Below are positions 43,701 through 56,400 of a DNA stretch of 64,000 bases, in pieces. The translations under genes and the position numbers were made by a program. The DNA is taken from NCBI GenBank assembly GCA_005408345.1, contig SEMN01000144.1, positions 124,001 to 188,000 of the forward strand. The letters run 5' to 3'. Source of the stretch: Macquaria australasica (taxonomy: Eukaryota > Chordata > Actinopteri > Centrarchiformes > Percichthyidae). The stretch's first letter is position 1. Each line of letters starts with the position of its first letter. A model generated the notes under the pieces. The model saw nothing but the letters and a program-made list of their open reading frames with translations. It was not told where the DNA came from and searched no databases.

Positions 43701-46700
43701 CCTTGGACTGCCGTCTCTTCTCCCGCTGCTCACGCTGTTCACGCCGCTTCAGCTTCAAATCTTTGTGGAGGGACTTTTTCCCCTCCACATGCAGCCTGAT
43801 AGCTGTTTGAATGGCTGTGAAGAAGAGAATGTTTAATGTCTTGATATGAAGATGAAGCTTTCAAGATCAATCCATGACTTATCATGACTCATCTCCTCTG
43901 ACCTGTAGTCCACTCCTGTCTCTGTTTGGTGTCTGAGGCACTCATCTCATAAGTCTTGGAGAGGGTTTTCAGACAAAACATGCACCTCTTCCCATCCCGG
44001 TCTGGCAGCACCTGTTCAACAAGGGAAACATTCCTTTTACATTCATTTTATCATTCATTTTATCATTAAATATCCCGTCATCATGCATTGTTTTTTCTCT
44101 TTTTTACATTTGTTGACCATTTCTTATTAAATATACAGTGGTGAGAAGAAAAAAAAACTGTGAACTCACTGGGGAAATGACGTTTTTGATCCATTTTGAT
44201 CGACCAAACAATATTTGATCATCGTCTACTTCCTATAATAAAGCATGATTTTAGAATGATTGCTTGTTTTCCTTTGCAGTAACACATGGTGCAGTGTGTA
44301 GTGCTCTTGCTGAAAACAATAACGCAACTTGACCCTATTTTGTTTGTCATTACTCAGTGTGGTATCACGTGACATTGATGGGCTAATAATTGACTCGGTG
44401 TTCACGTCAAAAGCCAGCAAAACAGCCCAGGTAACAATGACTCGACTCCAGCTCTACTACTGTAGGCTTCATATTCAGAATGGGTCATTCCTGAGAGAGA
44501 GGCTGGCAGACTAATCTTGAGTTTAGTTCACTTGAGCTCTGTGAGATTTGTGAGGAAATCTGAAATCTGATTGTGAAACAAGACAACATTCATTATTCTA
44601 CTGTTGTGCTTTTTATAAACTTGATGGTTCCCAACCTTTTTGGATTATGACGCGTAAATATGAAGCAATGTCTACTTGGGGACTGCATGAAAATTATTGG
44701 GGGTAGGGCGGTTCAGAAAAGGGGAGTGTTATGTATTTTTTCTCCTTGCTGAAGGGAGGGTACATTGTTTTGGGAGAGAGGGGGAGGGTCTTTAGTGATT
44801 AGTGACACGTCCACTTTCCACTTTTATTGTTCGATTAAGGGGCTAAGTGAAAATTATTAACACGTTAAAGAGGAACTCAAAGTCTCGAGGAGTACTACTG
44901 CATATGTGGAAAAAGTTGTATAAAGTCTGTTGTGACTTGGGAGGGAGCTGTGTGAAATCTGATAAATGGTTGGAGCAGAAAACTACAAGTTTGAAAATAA
45001 AAAAATCTGCAGCCGTGGAGTTAGAAAGACGTGATTTCTGTAGCCCACTCCTCATCTCTGCTTCAGGCTAGCGGCCTGAGGCTACACTAGCCGCTACTAG
45101 CATAACAAACTCAAATCTCTGACCAGTCAGCGGACAAGTTGCATTGTGGGTAATGTAGGCGCCAGTTTTTGACACAGAAGAGGAATACATGGAAGAAAAA
45201 GATGATATCTCTGATTCTGCTGCTTCGATTTTGATCCTTTTTTTATTAAAGTGTCCATTGTGAGTCCGACAGTGTTACAGGAGTGCTGTACTAAATCAGT
45301 GGAGCACTCTTGTAAGGTTTAAATTGGCGTACGTCATCTTAAATTTGTTGTGCACTTTTAGTTGTCTTAGTTGTCATTGCCAATAGTATTAGATTAGTGT
45401 TGCAGTTTATAATAACACTGGGGAGGACCTTGTTTTTTAAAAATAAAAGCAAAACATAATGTTCTGCCCTCCTCCCCATCCCAATAATTTTCGTACAGTC
45501 CCTTGTGACTCCTAGTAACTGATCGCACATGTCTACGGGTTGTAAGCCATTCAACTAAAACGAGATTTGGAACCAGATTATGTTGCTGTACTATACTGTT
45601 TATTATGTTATACTATATCATTACGTTCACCTTATCCTTTCTCATATCCCATACTATATTATATGATAGTATATTATACTATGTTATGTTATTATGTTAT
45701 ACTGTTACATGATATACTAAATTATATTTCGATTATAATTCTATATTAATACAGACAAACACTAAGTAGCATTATTTAATCATATTATATATTAGTCTGG
45801 GGTACGCTGTTTACATACACTAGACTTGCTAACTCTGCTGCTAATCACACAAATGTCACTTTACCTCATAATTTTGTCTTTAATTGCTCTTGTATAGTTT
45901 CTATTTTTTACTTACTATACTATACTGTTCTTATTTTAGTTTGATATACCTCTCATTATTTATTTTTTACTTTCTCTATTTAACTGTACGTACTTATTTG
46001 TGTCCTGCAACAACCGAATTTCCTCTTCTGGGAATCAATAAAGGATTATCTCACCTTACCTTATTTTTATGTATGTAATATAATAAAAATGTATTTATTT
46101 TTATTATATTTATTTGAAATCTTTTTTTTTTTTTTTGTAGTCCTGAAGAGGTAACATTTCTCAGCAATTCACAAGAAAAAAAACAAAGATGAGGGAAGTA
46201 ATAAAAAATCTGTTAGCAATCTTGTGACCCTCTCAGCTTCATCCTGCGACACCTTGGGGGAGTCCCCACCCTCAGGTTGGGAACTGCTGACTAAAATAAT
46301 GATATTTTGACTCAAATGTACTAAAAAAAAACAAATGAGCAGTATGCATTTCTTTTCTGGACAAACTGACAAAGAATACACTGTTATCAAAAGCCAGTGT
46401 CAGCAGTGTTTAGCTGTGAAAGATGATCATCTCCAGCTGCTTACCTCCACACAGCAGTTCCCATCCAGAACTATGTTGCCCTGGCAGTCCTTGCGGTCCT
46501 CCCCGGTGTAGTAGTACAAGTTGCTCGGCCTTAAGGTGAACCAGCGTTCCTTCCAGTTTCTCCTCAGCTGGCCTTTCTTCCACAGATAACCCTGCATGCA
46601 CCCCGACCGACACACACATCTACTGTCACCAACACAATGCAGAGCACGTCAGGAACCAAAACACACACACTTCTGGTGGCAGATGCGTCTCCTACCTCTT

Positions 46701-49700
46701 TGAGGACATCACCAACTATCTCCCTGTATACTTCCTCTATAGCCATGCTGATTATGCTCTTATCGATTCCTCTGGTTATCTTTCCCGAGTTCATCATCTC
46801 CAGAAAAACCCAAACAGTAATGCCGCTCTGCTGCACTGACTCTTGGGAGAAGAAGTCCTCTAATTCGACACAGTTGAACTCAATAGTCATAGCCATACAT
46901 ATCTTCTTGAGGAGGTACTCCACCTGAAGAGGAAAAGAAACCAAAGATCTTGAGAGTGAGAAATAAATGTGATTCATATGAATTATCCGTCTTTGCTGCA
47001 TTACACTCAAGGGAGGAAGTATCTAAGTAACCAACCAACTAAAGTAATTTATTTTATTTTTAGCCTTTTTGTTAAATTTTTGAAGTGTTTGTACTTAATT
47101 TTAGTTTTATTTTAGTGACTTTCACCTGGTGTTTTCTTTTTTTTTTTTTACTTCACTACAGTTGGGGAGCTATTCACAATAAACGGTTAGTTGGCAGATA
47201 AGACCAGAGCATTCTGGTTTTACTTTATTTGTGCACTTTATTTTGTAGTTTCTTTTGTACTTTTATTTATGATGATTCTTAATTAAACGCACTTTAGTAA
47301 CAGTATTTACGACGCTGTAGTACTCATTGCACCACAGATTTCGGTGTCCAGCGGTTGGCGTGTGAAGCACATACCAAAATAAAACTGGATAATGTTTTCT
47401 TAAACTCAGCATGATAGAAACTACTCTGCCCTTGAAATTGAGGTCTTTCTCTTGGCAGCAGCTGTGAAAAAAACACAACAGGAAACCAAAATGAGAGTTT
47501 GCAAGTGAGAAACAAGCCCACACTGCTGCATGAAAAGAGCACCGTGTTCCATGATGGCAAGAAACAAGGTTTCAGCCAGGGTGTATTTAGTGGTTGTAAA
47601 AGATCCAATACCTCTTTTAGGTCACAGATTACTGACTACAGTCTTTGAATTGTACTCAAAAACAGAGCACAATAACGTGAAATATCCATGTGGCTAAATA
47701 TAGAAACAAGTGTCACTATCATCACACGCAGCCACGATCAACTAGGACTTCAAGATGTGCAAATTTGTTTGCCCACATAGCCTTACAACAGAAAATGCTT
47801 TTTGTCAGTCCAACCACCCATGTTTTTGAATAACAAGAAATACCTCATATTCCAAGTATTTTTCAAAGTGTCTGTTTTGTAATAGAAATTGTAATGAGTG
47901 AGTGTGAAGAAATTCCTTTAAGTCCAAATATATTCTAGGTGAACCTACCTCGTCAGGGACCATAACCAAAGGGTACTTGTCTTCAGAGAGAAAATTAAAA
48001 AGGCACCAAAGCCGAAAAGCATCCTTCTCTGGCAGAACAGTGCTGCTGGTTTTGTCCGTCTGGTAGTTTTTCTTTGCCGTAAGAGTCCAACAAAGCTCAT
48101 CTACGTGTTCCTTAATAAAAGACCCTTCAACAACCTACAGCAACAAAATGCAGAGACTGAAAAAACTCTGACAGCATCCTCGACTACATAGCATTACAAT
48201 TTGACAAAAGAAAAAGAGCATATAGTTGTGTTTTTCATCACCTTATCCAGGATGTATTTGTTGAGGTAAGGCATATAACCCTGACTGGAAACTGGACCAT
48301 CATCATCATCCCTGAAGTGCTCCTCCAAAGCAACTGGGTCATGTGGGATACTCAAGACTGTACACAGATTGTGGGACAGCACCTGAAAAATCACAATGTA
48401 CAGGGCAGACATGTTTTAAAAAAGGACAACACAGTGGAGCAGAGAGATGCAGAGCTAATCAGATCAATCAAATAAGCTTTACTGGCATGAATGTTGATGT
48501 TTCATTATTGCCAAATATACATTACATACTTTATATCTAGGGGACAGTGGAGTTTGTTTTGTTGGGATAAAACCTTTGTGTTAATATTCCCTCAGAAGAT
48601 ATAGGACAACAAATTCAGAGAAAAATGTTCATTTTGATCTTTAGGGAACTCAAGTTCTGAATTTCTGCTGCATCATATTTTGTTTTCACGTGTGTGAAAA
48701 AATATATCAAAAATGTGGGTGCCGTTTTCTGACACACACAATGTTTGAACTGCAAATAAGAATTAAAATTAAATTAAATTTCATTTGTACAGCACCTTTC
48801 ATACATGTTAGTGCAGTGCTGTACAGGTGACTGACTAAAAAGACAGTGTAAAGACAAACAGTGAAACAATATAGACTCATAACATTAAAACATGTGAATA
48901 AAAATGATAAAAGTTAAATAATATAAATAAAACTACAGTAGATAAGGTGATAAAACAATTAAAGATGGAAACCACATATCCATAAGCTCTAAGTAACATA
49001 AACTATGTAACCAGTGTGCTACTACTAGTGTGTCAAAGAGGGTTTTACTCAATAAAACCAGGGTTTTACTTTTACTGTTATGCATTTCTTCAACTGAGAG
49101 TGTGCAAGATATCAGATGCATGTTATCAGACAACCATTCTTCGTGTGTTGAGCCATAACCACATCCTGTCTCGAGTCTCCCGTGCACTACAACATCTGTC
49201 AGTTCTGAGGCCACGGCATGCAAACTGCTCGCTTCTGAGGGCGTCTAAAGAACATGGTGCCTGTACACGGGCTGCATGCATGAGGGGGATAAGCCTAGTC
49301 ATGGGGCTGACTCGCTGTGAGCCAGGAGCGGCAGGCAGCACATCGCAGCAACAAGGAGGTGGCTGGAAATGGAGTCTGATCCACACCAAGACCAAGTGAT
49401 ATAACAATGAGATCAACAAAAATACAGTGGCTTCATTGATGGCCTGTGGCAAGAGACAACAATCACCAACATGTTTCCACTTTGTCCTTGCTCTAACTGT
49501 AACAATGTCCTTTTGACGTACACAGGCTCATGTTGTGAAGATACTCTATTCAACAGGCTGTTCTCTGGACAGGTCCAGTGCCAGAGGACCCTTTGCACTA
49601 CAAGCTGGTACATGGAGGCCCAGTGTAAGCACAGCATGGAGATGAGGGCTCCCATTCATATTCAGACTGAGAGCAAACTGTTACTCTCGTGCTCCTGCCA

Positions 49701-50187
49701 GACAGAGGTGCATATTGTGCCCTCTTTCAGCAGCGAAAGCATTTTATTCGAAATATAGGGAACAAATTTGTTCCTTGTTGGACAGCATGTGGTTTAAAAA
49801 TAGAGCAACACACAGGAAATATTCAGGATGATGAGTAATATCAGATTACATACACCCTTATTTCCTGAAGCACCGAATCAAATATAACAAAGACCAAATA
49901 ACACGCATTTGTGACATTTAGTTTGCTGAGCACTTGAAATATTTTCACCACATCTTCCTCAGAGCGAGCCCACGTGATGAACTATGAGCTGAGGTAGGAA
50001 ATGAGGCAGCAGAGTAAAAAAGTGAGTGAATTCTCAGACAATAAAAAGTTTCCAAAAGTCTAATTTTCCAGGTAGAGGACCCTCCACTCACCTTCAGCTG
50101 AGACTTGGACACCTTACCGCTCTTCTCCAGATCCAGGGCTGTGAAACCGTACCAGATGGACTTGAGCAGCTCAGACCGCAGGTCCAT
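40751..50187 (-). CDS. def6: DEF6 / SLAT / IBP guanine nucleotide exchange factor
   Basis: Exons in transcript order: 50187-50092, 48382-48242, 48134-47949, 46923-46696, 46591-46445, 44011-43903, 43814-43516, 43420-43254, 42862-42664, 42223-42133 and 40947-40751, in frame for 619 residues (human 631). The N-terminal EF-hand-like part begins MDLRSELLKSIWYGFTALDL and includes HFRDDDDGPVSSQGYMPYLN. A PH domain spans about 218-314 (GYLWKKGQLRRNWKERWF, VLPDRDGKRCMF). A long charged coiled coil from about 320 to 545 acts as the DH-like exchange region. A conserved NVKHWNVQMNRLMRPIGPG block and a variable tail follow. DEF6 binds PIP3 through the PH domain, activates Rac, Cdc42 and Rho, and works in T-cell receptor signalling. 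DEF6 is preferred over SWAP70 because of the N-terminus and the ppard neighbour. Fish have more than one def6 copy, and I cannot say which this is. Confidence 0.96.
44626..46293. repeat. Large GGTTCCCAACC-ended repeat in def6 intron 5
   Basis: The left end TGGTTCCCAACCTTTTTGG and the right end CCTCAGGTTGGGAACTGC are inverted repeats about 1.65 kb apart. The interior includes AT-rich TATACTA-type DNA (45560-45760) and no intact gene. Other copies with the same ends are at 13222 and 23338. The two ends could also belong to separate short insertions. Confidence 0.4.
47016..47335. repeat. Worn CAGTGGTG-family copy in def6 intron 3
   Basis: GGAGGAAGTATCTAAGTAAC, TTTACTTCACTACAGTTGGG and CACTTTAGTAACAGTATTTA parallel the other copies, but both ends are degraded. 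Confidence 0.4.
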
Positions 50188-50419
50188 GTCTGCAACACAG
50201 TAACTTTCTGGTTTCCTCCTCTACGTCTCTTCTTCTTCCCTCTGCTGTTGACACAGGGCCCCTGGGTGACAAGCAGACACCCACGCTGTGTTGCTGCTGT
50301 CAGACAGGCATGTGGCTTTAACAGGCTGCTTGTAGCGACACCTACAGGACGTCTACGGTTACTGACGGAGAGGGAGGGTCTGATTGTTTACTACGTGTGA
50401 ACGCCACAATATAAAGAAA

Positions 50420-50846
50420 CTCCATTACAAATAAAAGTCCTTGGTACATAGTAAACTGAAGTACTGAGAATGTCCCTTTGAAGCTGTTATATTATTGTTA
50501 TAGTTTTGTGTTCTATTATTTATCATTAAATTATCATTACTGATGCATTATGGTGTAATCATCAGCATTTTAATGTTGTAGGTGGTCGAAGTGGAGATAA
50601 TTTTGACAACTATGTATATCGTTGGGAATCTCGTTTATAACAAGGCATCATGTTTTATAAATAAAATAAAAAATAAAATAAATATCATATGTTTTGTCAG
50701 TAAAATCTTAATCTACAAAACAACGAGTAACTAAAGTTATCAAATTAATGTTGTGGAGTATAAGTATATCAAATGTAAAGTAAGAATACCTCAAAATTGT
50801 ACTCAAATACTGTAACTACTTGAGTAAATGTACTTTCCACCACTGC
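50420..50846. repeat. CAGTGGTG-family copy upstream of def6
   Basis: The right end is well kept: TGAGTAAATGTACTTTCCAC then CACTG at 50841-50845. The body (GTAAAATCTTAATCTACAAA, TGTTGTGGAGTATAAGTATA) aligns by eye with 6251-6754. The left end is weak. It starts about 230 bases from the def6 start codon. Confidence 0.6.
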
Positions 50847-51709
50847 TGCGTTCAAGGACTACAGAAATTACAAGTACTATAAATGGACAATGGAGTAAAT
50901 ATGAATGTGAAAATCTGATTTTTCCAGGAGCTAATTAGTCGAGATGTGGCGTTTAATTGTCTTAGAGGTAACAAAGAAACAAGTTATTGTATTATTTGCG
51001 ACCCAGCTAGTTTTCTCTCTTTGGTTATGTGGGAAATTTTATTCACCAAATGTGGTATAATATTGATGTATAATGCTGAATCAGTATTGAATCATTGCAG
51101 GGTAAGGTCAGATAGGTCAAATAAGTCATAATCAATATTACAGTATTATGTATAAGTCAATCAAAGTCAATCATATTGATAATGGTTAGGAGAAAAATCA
51201 GTTCTACACTGTTAGTAGGACCAAGTCAGAGAGGTCACAGCTTAATGTAGCACACACACACAGAAAATGTATCACACAGTACAAGATGAGTCAGCACAGT
51301 GAAGGAGGTGACGGCTGGAGGAACAATGAACAATACAAGTACCAAGTGTACCCTGTTGTTTAAAAAAAAAACAGGAGCAGCTGCAGCCAGATACTATTAT
51401 TTACTGATCTGAAACATTGGGCCTATGAGAATTGGCAGAAAATCTAGAAAATGACACAATTAGTTATTGGATGAGGAGAATTTGCCAAAAAGAAATATAA
51501 TGGTGTCAGGACCGAGACGTGGGAAAACAACCTGTCCATCAGGTCAAGATCAACGGGTGGCACCGTGTATTAGGCTCCACGACAGGAGGAGAAAAAGGAG
51601 GGGCGAGAGAAGTGTATAAAAGTGAAGACCTGTACACTGTGTAGTCAGTTACTTCATGGACTGACTCAGGTTTGCTGTACTTGTTGATTTGTCAGCAAAC
51701 TCTATTCAT

Positions 51710-51864
51710 TATGGAAGCCCATTTCCGCCAGTAAAAATCTTGACTTTTTATCTCACAATTTTGACTTTTTAAAAAATTTTTTTTATCTCATAATGACTTT
51801 TTATCTCATAATTTCGACTTTTTATCTCCTAATTTTTTTTTACTGGCGGAAATGGGCTTCCATA
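51710..51864. mobile_element. 155-bp palindromic MITE with perfect 6-bp target duplication
   Basis: The ends TATGGAAGCCCATTTCCGCC and its exact complement form arms of about 28 bases. ATTCAT stands directly before (51704-51709) and directly after (51865-51870). The centre is made of repeated GACTTTTTATCTCATAAT units. No coding sequence. It interrupts a 51.5-52.4 kb stretch of unknown nature. Superfamily unassigned. Confidence 0.85.
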
Positions 51865-52447
51865 ATTCATATTAGAACTCTTTTGACTCCGTTGAATTAT
51901 TTTTGAGTATTGAAGTGCTTACAGTGTGGTGAAGATCCTGAGGACATCTGGCCCATCTTTGGGATTTTTCTCTCACAGTTACATTTAGGTCTAGCAGTTA
52001 GCTTTAGCTCGGGTTTAATTTAGCTAAGCCTAACAGTTGACCATATTGCTTATTTGAGTCTTTTGCATTGTTTTAAAAAAAATAAACAAATGCAATACAA
52101 GAAATACTTACAAATTGTAGCGGCTAAATAATGGTTGAATGACCTTTAGTTGAGAATGTGTTAATGTCAAACTACTGTTTTTAAGTTTTAAGTTAGAACA
52201 GAATAGAATCAGCCAGCATCTCAAACAAAACATGTTGCTCCGCAGTGTGTTATGTTTTGATGCTTTATGCTTTGTTTTAAGTATGTTTTAATATTGCAGT
52301 ATACCATAAAATAGATATAAAACGTGCTCTATACTCTGTTTTCACCACATTTGTTCCACGTGTTACTTGTTTTATTAATTACATGTTCTCGTGGTGTTGT
52401 GTTTTGGTGAGTTAAAAAACAAACGTCCACTCTGGTGGACAATAAAG

Positions 52448-52572
52448 TTCTATTCTATTCTGTTTTATTCTGTTCTATTCTATTCTGTTCTGTTCTATTC
52501 TGTTCTATTCTGTTCTGTTCTATTCTGTTCTGTTCTATTCTGTTCTGTTCTATTCTGTTCTGTTCTATTCTG
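52448..52572. repeat. (TTCTA/TTCTG)n pentanucleotide array
   Basis: About 25 copies of TTCTR, starting right after an AATAAAG. The five-base period keeps all three frames open (FYSVLFYSV-type peptides), so the long frames across it are artefacts. It ends about 100 bases before the CCAAT boxes of the next gene. Confidence 0.95.
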
Positions 52573-52669
52573 CTTGTCGGAGGGGGGGTCTACCGCGGTA
52601 AAAAGAAATCACGTGGTAAAACAACTTTCGCGTCGTTACCATGGAGCTGTTTATGAATATCCGTTTTTC

Positions 52670-52753
52670 ATTGGTCGACGATTTTGTCGTGACCAAAGTG
52701 CGCGCAGTCATTGGTTGCTACGGCTTCCTATCGCGACCAATGGCGTAGCGCGC
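52670..52753 (+). promoter_or_regulatory. CCAAT-box promoter of the troap-like gene
   Basis: Three CCAAT boxes: ATTGG at 52670-52674 and 52710-52714 (reverse orientation) and CCAAT at 52737-52741, followed at once by an E2F/CDE-like TAGCGCGC (52746-52753). A noncoding first exon then ends at a donor at 52936 (TTGAAA/GTATGT). Several NF-Y boxes plus a CDE-like site are typical of G2/M genes. This is inferred from motifs. Confidence 0.55.
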
Positions 52754-53424
52754 TTCTTTACAAACTGCTGCGAGTCCAGGAAGTTGACAGCCCGCTGCGG
52801 TGCGAAAGGATATAACAAGGGATCTTTAAATCTGCACTTAGCGCCTGGAAAACCAAAACATTTGGAATTCATTGTGTCAGAAATACTTAACTGGATGCAC
52901 AGGAGGGAGTAACAGAGGCCCTTTTCTATTTTGAAAGTATGTAACGTGTGTAATAAACGGCTCTACGTGCGCATGTAGCATGTGCTAACGAGATGCTCGA
53001 GTTTCAAAGCTTTTCTACTTCTCCTCTTAATGTTGGCCAGCCAACACGTTGGTTTGTACTGTGTGCAGGCATAGCTACTATCAAGTATGTGCTCTATTGA
53101 TTAGGCGAACAAAATGTCATTATTTAACGCCTGATAAGTCTTTATTTGCTTCGCCGTTGATGGTGGCATTTGGCTGCATGGATTTCTAGCTGCCCAGACT
53201 TGGTTGTTCATGTTGCCTGCTGTCTTTGTTAACGTTGGAGCGGGTGAATTATTGAAGCTTTGGAAGGAATTGTAGCTACTGCTGGTGCATGACTTATGTG
53301 TTTTGTCTGTCTTTATACACAGTTTGCTTTTAGCCTTTATAGTGTTTCATGCTTGGTTGCTCAAATTTCATTTGTGTCTGCCATTTGTCGCTCCTTTAGT
53401 TGTTCTTCACACCTTGCTATCGTT

Positions 53425-56400
53425 ATGGACTCTTCTCCAGCCCTTCATCAACAAAGTCAGAACAAAATCCACAGTGACTTTCTGAGGTAAGCCAGTTTAG
53501 CCAGTTTATTTTCTCCTGCCTTCAGGGGTTGGTGTCAAACCTCAGCACTTTTTTTGGCCACTGCTCGAAATGCATCTGTAGCACCAATTATCAGAAATTA
53601 CCAAGTACCGAAAGCTGATATCTCATGTCCTGTCAGATTTGTAATCTGACAATGCTTAACTCTAGTTGCAGTTATTATTGAGCAACTGACTCGTTGTCTC
53701 CGCTCAGAATGAAGAATGAACATAACAAAATGCCAGCGCACCCAAAGTCTTCCAAACTCCTGTCCGCACCTCACCATTCTGACCGGGATATTGAGAACCA
53801 GGATCCAGGAAACTCAGAAATGGGTAGGAAGGCACCTGTGCGACCAGGTGTAAGTCGGCTTCCGGTGCTTGCAAAGTCCCTTTGTCTTCAGACTCCCTCC
53901 GACTTCAGTCAGTCTCACTGTAGATGGGAGGAGAAACCTCTGGCTGTAAGTGTCTCTTTCCCGTCTCGTAGATTGAAATGTTTTTTTTATTTAATCATAG
54001 GATTCCTATGTTCATTATACGTTATCATTTTCATACAGGGGAAAGCTAAGAAGAAAAAGCCATGCACCAGGCCTATACCTTTCAACCTGTCTCAGCCCAA
54101 GAGCTCAAGAATGGCCACTGAAAATCAACAGACCAAAACCGTTTCACAGTCGAGGCCTGGCACTCGTGCTGTCCAACCTGATAACAATGTATGCAATGCT
54201 CGTTTAAAAACCCAAAACATAAGTGCAAAACTTCCTAAAAATCCAGCTACGTTAAACAGCAATGTGGACTCAACCAAAGGTACAGCGAAGTCTGATGGAA
54301 AGGCTACAGAAAATACACCCCAGCTGTCAGGGCAGTCCGGGCCTTCCAACGCATTTAAGACTTCAGACACTTTGTCCAATCCTCTATCATCCATTCCTAA
54401 TAATGCTTTGCATGAGAACAGCGCTACTTCCTCTGCACAGCCTGCTCTCAGTGTGAAAACCTGTTTGGATGACATGAACCTGCTCAGTCTCAAAGATCCA
54501 ACAAAGACATCCCATGCTAGCCAAAACATGCAGCTGACCACACAGGGCTCAACCGGTAAGTTAAGTGTGTTGTTGCCTTGTCATTGCTTTTGAGCAGTAC
54601 ACTTCCATTTGTGTTGTGCACAATGTTACAGAATATACAGTATTTGCATCCTACGTTTTCATCTATGTAGATACATTTGTATATACACTCAGTTGCCACT
54701 TTATTAGTGCACCTAGCTAAAACTAATGCTGTCCTGCAAAAAATCCTACCTTCATTAAAATTATAACTTTTTGTTGAAACGGTTTTAGAGAGGTGTTGAT
54801 TTAACTGTGTGGTGCCTTTTTGAAGGATGTAGCTTGTGGTGCTGTTGAATTGTATTGCGCTAAAAGGCAGGTGTTTCTATTATTTTGTCCACCCCATTTA
54901 TATCAATGGGGTTAGGCTAAGTAACAGAAACACTTCTCATGGCTCACTTATTCTTCCATGTGAATAGCAGTCCACAGTGCTTCTTACGTATTTCAGACAA
55001 AGGGAAGAACTTCCAGCCTGACCATGCAGCTTTGCTCAGTGTCCTCTGCAATGAGGGGGTGAGAGCCACAGATCTGGGATCTGCAACTCCACAGTCCAAA
55101 CCCTATAACTATATCGTGAGTTGGTTTTATAATTGTCATTCACGGCGGGTTGTTAATGAGGTGTTTTAATGTTGTAAATCTTTAATAATCATCTGTGTAT
55201 TTGCTGGTGATTCTCTTGTTCGCAGCACCAGCGAGTGTCTGTCATGAAGAGTCGACAAAAAGCTGGACCCTCTACAGGTAAGGACAAGATTAGAAACATA
55301 ATGTGTACTTCAAGTGTAACTACGCCCTCAAATTCAGCTAGAACCCGCAAATTTAAAAAAAGAAAATGCAGCAAGTGAGGGAACAACAACTGTAGGAGGT
55401 GTGGACCTTGTGGCTACATAGTGTGTGGACCATAGGGGAGACTGACTGACACTGATTTGTCTTTTTTTATATAAATTTCATGACGTAGACAGGTCCCAAC
55501 CGGTTGACTATTATTAGTACTGGCCTTGCAGGTTCAGGGCTGATTTAAAACAGTACATGGCGTGTTGAGCCATTTTCAACCCATGAAATACTGATTTTAA
55601 TAAATCTGGTAAGAAATGTCAATACTGACACCACCATTGGTGTGTTTCACCACAGTACAGTCATAGCATTTAGTTTACAGCTCAAAAAACTCGTTTAAGT
55701 GTGCAGTACCTCTTTAAATATACAGTTTGTGATGACAGCAGATATAAAAGTTGTTGTTAAACCCGTTCACAATGACTGGGTGACATTAGAACTGCCATAT
55801 CTGCCCTTTTCATTATGATTTAGTCAACCCAGTTACAGAATTACAAAGCGACGTCTTGATACGTTTATGTAGTTGTAGCGCTGCTAACTAATTTCTAGAT
55901 TAAAGGAATAGTTGGACATTTTGGGAAATATTCTTATATCACTTTCTTTTTTTTTTTGCACTGAGCGAGATGGGGATTAGAGGTGTAAACAGCTAGCCTG
56001 GCTCTGTCCAAAAGTAACAAAAACCAAAGTGTAAAAACGACATGTTGTAGTGTTATTGGGGGTTAAGTGCCGGACAATTTCTTGGCCAGGTGCTGTAACT
56101 TCCTGGAGTCTCTTCTGGTTGCCTGGCAAGTTACTGCGCCCTGCCCATGTATTTATTATAAGCACTGAATGCCGAATGCAAAGATGGCGCCCAATCACTT
56201 GAAGAATGAAAATTGCTTGCCGAGTGCTTAAGCCAAAAGAAACTCTAACTTCCGGGTTTGCTTTTGTGTTGTGCTTCCCACTGCACTTGTGCATTAGTGT
56301 TTCTCCCACTGGCCCCAGTTCCTAGTCAGCCCATAGACTTCACACTGGGATGACGTCATGCACATAAAAATCGCTTCTCTAGGCTAGTTTTGCAACCATA

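Noticed and set aside
43296..43799. + strand frame of 167 codons, Pro/Ala-rich
   Set aside because: Antisense of the Glu/Arg-rich coiled-coil exons of def6; the codon bias of the real exon creates it.
49126..49655. Frames of 80-127 codons on both strands in def6 intron 1
   Set aside because: No motif, no consistent splice sites in phase with def6, and both strands are open equally.
52391..52912. Long + strand frame of 173 codons rich in FYSVLF
   Set aside because: Its length comes from the TTCTR array, which is open in every frame. The remainder reads through the troap-like promoter and noncoding first exon.
54125..54541. Minus-strand frame of 138 codons
   Set aside because: Antisense to troap-like exon 3; no start context or splice partners on that strand.
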